Source: Chryseobacterium arachidis (lineage in GTDB: Bacteria; Bacteroidota; Bacteroidia; Flavobacteriales; Weeksellaceae). From it: 64,000 nt of DNA. Under the pieces are notes generated by a model that searched no databases, was not told where the DNA came from, and saw only the letters and a program-made list of their open reading frames with translations. Location: contig NZ_FQUT01000008.1 in NCBI RefSeq assembly GCF_900129245.1, forward strand, positions 124,001-188,000, read 5' to 3'. The position numbers and the translations under genes are program-made. This document shows positions 62,330-64,000 of the stretch, piece after piece; position 1 is the first letter of the stretch, and the number at the start of each line of letters is the position of its first letter.

Positions 62330-63139
62330 TTATTTTTTTAGAACTATATGATTTCCAGAATTTTTCTCTGTCTTTAAATTAAACGGAAAACTGATGGTCT
62401 GAAGCACCTTACCCAGATTTCCGGAGATATCACCATCGATGATATTATTTTTAAATTCCTGCGGATAATCAATCGTAATATTATACGTTTTCTCCAATTT
62501 TGAAATGGCTTCATTGAATCTTACATCATTAAAATCAAAATCCTTTTCCACATCCAGATCGTAGAAATGTTTTTCGACTCCATTTTTATCGGCAAGCCAG
62601 GTTTCTCTCGGTAAAAGATAAGTAATGTGACCTTTGTAATCTACTTTTACTTTTCCTTCTTTCAGATATACTTTATTATTTTCTTTCTGATCCAGGGTAA
62701 ACTGAGTTCCCAAAACCTGAACTTTAAAACCTTTTGCGTCGACAATAAACGGAAGGTTTTTATTCTTTGCCACACTGAAAAATGCTTTACCTGTAAACGA
62801 AACATTTCTTGTTTTTGAACCGAAATCTTTTGCCAATGTAAGTTCGCTTTGTGGCTCAAGGGTGATCTTTGTTCCATCGGGTAAGGAAAACATTTTCTTT
62901 TCACTGGAAGTTTGAAATACCATTATTTTCTGTGCAAAAGGAGAATTTTCATTTCCTACAAAAAACAGTCCGATCACAACGAACAAGGGCAAAAGCACCG
63001 CTGCAATGGCAAAAATCTTTCTGCTGTTCTTTCTTGTGTGAATCTTTCGTTCCAGCCCGTTCCAGATCCTTTGGTCTGAAGCATCCTGCATTGTACGATT
63101 TTCATTCTTTACTGATTTCCACTGATTTTCGAAATCCAT
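62330..63139 (-). CDS. FecR-family anti-sigma factor
   Basis: 269 residues. A cytoplasmic N-terminus (1-41), one membrane helix (about 42-62: IFAIAAVLLPLFVVIGLFFVG), a FecR beta-domain (about 85-185: FSLPDGTKITLEPQSELTLAKDF, VQVLGTQFTLDQ) and a C-terminal DUF4974-type domain (206-262: FNDVRFNEAISKLEKTYNITIDY). It is expected to hold an ECF sigma factor until the SusC STN domain signals. It lies 71 bases upstream of the SusC gene. Confidence 0.93.
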   Translation of the reverse strand: MDFENQWKSVKNENRTMQDASDQRIWNGLERKIHTRKNSRKIFAIAAVLLPLFVVIGLFFVGNENSPFAQKIMVFQTSSEKKMFSLPDGTKITLEPQSELTLAKDFGSKTRNVSFTGKAFFSVAKNKNLPFIVDAKGFKVQVLGTQFTLDQKENNKVYLKEGKVKVDYKGHITYLLPRETWLADKNGVEKHFYDLDVEKDFDFNDVRFNEAISKLEKTYNITIDYPQEFKNNIIDGDISGNLGKVLQTISFPFNLKTEKNSGNHIVLKK

Positions 63140-63341
63140 AGTTTTTCCGTCTTTATTAGAGAATACGTAGAAGGGAGGAAATCGTCAACCTAAATTTTAT
63201 TGAATTAATAATTAATTCACACTTGTTAATATTGAATTAAAATTAAAGTCTGTTAAAAAAAAGTTTAAACAGGTTTATAACTTCAGTGTTAAAATCTTTT
63301 GTTTATTTTGTGTTTAAACAATTGTTTTTATAGCAGAAATT

Positions 63342-63863
63342 ATGAATAAAATAATCTACCTCACTTTAATCTTACTATCTTTCAATTGCTTTGCTCAAAA
63401 AAAATGCAAATTTCAAATTAATGAAAGTGTCATTTTAGAAAACAAAAATTTAGATTATTTTTTAGAAAAAATGAAAAGCAATACGTTTGAAATTCAAACA
63501 AAAAAGCAGGCAATTCCTCATCATATAAAAAAGGAATTGGATTGTCTTACAGAAGATTTCAATATTGCCAATCCCAATCAAAAATACCAAATCGGCTGTC
63601 TTTATCAAAAGGAAATGCCACGAAGGAAATTATTATTTCTCGCAAAAAGCAGTGATATTTTAATCCTCACGTATGCAACGGGAGGAATCGGAAGTTCCAC
63701 CCACTTTCTTTTCATTAAATATGATTCAAAACAAATTCTTGATTTGTGGACAGGCATTGCCATGGGAATCTTTATGCCTACATCTTTAGATGAAATTACC
63801 CAATATATCAACTCCAGAAGAAACTTGAATTGGGGTCTGAACACCAATATGATATCATTGTAA
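63342..63863 (+). CDS. Secreted protein of unknown function inside the sigma/FecR locus
   Basis: 173 residues. Signal peptide (MNKIIYLTLILLSFNCFAQ). The mature part has a Cys-rich start (KKCKFQ), LDCLTEDF and a central hydrophobic strand-rich part (KLLFLAKSSDILILTYATGGIGSSTHFLFIKYD). No family recognised. It is on the plus strand between the minus-strand ECF sigma and FecR genes, ending 4 bases from the sigma gene stop. Its opposite orientation suggests insertion into an ancestral sigma-FecR-SusCD operon, or a divergently controlled partner. Confidence 0.7.
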   Translation: MNKIIYLTLILLSFNCFAQKKCKFQINESVILENKNLDYFLEKMKSNTFEIQTKKQAIPHHIKKELDCLTEDFNIANPNQKYQIGCLYQKEMPRRKLLFLAKSSDILILTYATGGIGSSTHFLFIKYDSKQILDLWTGIAMGIFMPTSLDEITQYINSRRNLNWGLNTNMISL

Positions 63864-63867
63864 AATT

Positions 63868-64000
63868 TCAGAAAAACAAATTCAAGTTCGCCCTCAAAAA
63901 TTTCAAAACCTTATTCACATGTTTTTCGACGGCAGTTTTGGAGATCTCATTTTCCTGAGCGATGGTAAAAAGGCTTAGATTCTGAATTTTATTTTTAATG
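63868..64000 (-). CDS. ECF sigma factor, C-terminal end (partial)
   Basis: The minus strand is open from the window edge to TGA at 63868-63870, giving about 44 residues. SLFTIAQENEISKTAVEKH and VNKVLKFLRANL correspond to the end of sigma region 4 (the DNA-recognition helix-turn-helix) in Bacteroidota ECF sigma factors that work with FecR. The SusC/FecR genes downstream on the same strand support this. The rest of the gene lies beyond the window. Confidence 0.8.
   Translation of the reverse strand, partial: IKNKIQNLSLFTIAQENEISKTAVEKHVNKVLKFLRANLNLFF

Noticed and set aside
1..64000. CRISPR arrays, tRNA or rRNA genes, prophage, intact transposase, riboswitch
   Set aside because: None seen on reading either strand: no regular short repeats with spacers, no cloverleaf-like sequence, no integrase or transposase translation.

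Overview
The window looks like a chromosomal segment of a flavobacterium, most likely Chryseobacterium or a close Weeksellaceae relative. The evidence is low GC with AT-rich intergenic DNA, two SusC/SusD pairs, DUF4249 and OMP_b-brl TonB receptors, type IX secretion sorting domains (type A and type B), a FecR/ECF-sigma system, and -7 promoter boxes of the Bacteroidota form TAnnTTTG. The genus is inferred from protein style; no search was run. I saw no rRNA, tRNA, CRISPR array or intact transposase.

Layout. 1-4341: end of a TonB receptor with its DUF4249 lipoprotein, a second outer-membrane barrel protein and a small unknown protein. 4393-11684 (minus): a phosphorelay operon with a REC-PAS-kinase, a 1204-residue CHASE3/HAMP/GAF hybrid kinase with three receivers, a receiver, CheR-like and CheB-like enzymes and another receiver, but no classical chemotaxis genes. 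Next to it (12369-14562) are a ferritin-like DUF892 protein with a histone-like tail, a small Cys-containing protein and a DUF4142 lipoprotein, which together suggest a stress-response neighbourhood. 14942-16158: divergent HxlR regulator and SDR. 16190-25543: a PAS/LuxR regulator, then a three-gene unit encoding two large T9SS-exported proteins and a small secreted protein. 25634-32990 (minus): ergothioneine genes egtD-egtB, a cNMP-domain histidine kinase, a receiver fused to a thioredoxin-reductase-like flavoprotein, an AraC regulator and a membrane protein. 33315-37779: SusC/SusD. 38274-42875: regulator-enzyme modules (TetR/SDR, Crp-Fnr/Rid, AraC/SDR). 43118-54393: small genes mixed with decaying ones (deacetylase remnant, phosphotransferase with one in-frame amber codon, truncated NmrA-type gene), plus a large degenerate metallophosphatase-barrel fusion. 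54518-64000 (minus): a T9SS protein, then an ECF sigma/FecR/SusC/SusD/glycerophosphodiesterase locus, interrupted by one secreted protein on the plus strand.

Regulatory logic visible in the DNA: two near-identical palindromes (ACGGAA-N6-TTCCGK) sit beside the -7 boxes of the TetR gene and of the adjacent SDR; a perfect TGTGA-N6-TCACA site lies between a Crp/Fnr gene whose recognition helix reads RETLSR and its Rid-family neighbour; GTACT-N13-AGTAC lies between the divergent HxlR and SDR promoters; and a roughly 52-bp repeat with a CTATAC-N4-GTATAG core occurs upstream of the LuxR-type gene and again upstream of the T9SS operon.

Intergenic repeats: a 184-bp family with nested inverted repeats (two full copies in opposite orientation and one fragment), a 150-bp MITE-like element, and several other large imperfect palindromes. 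The best candidates for unusual biology are the receiver/flavoprotein fusion that lacks the thioredoxin-reductase CxxC next to ergothioneine synthesis, the metallophosphatase-like domain that has lost its metal ligands in front of an outer-membrane barrel, and the dispersed 184-bp element.
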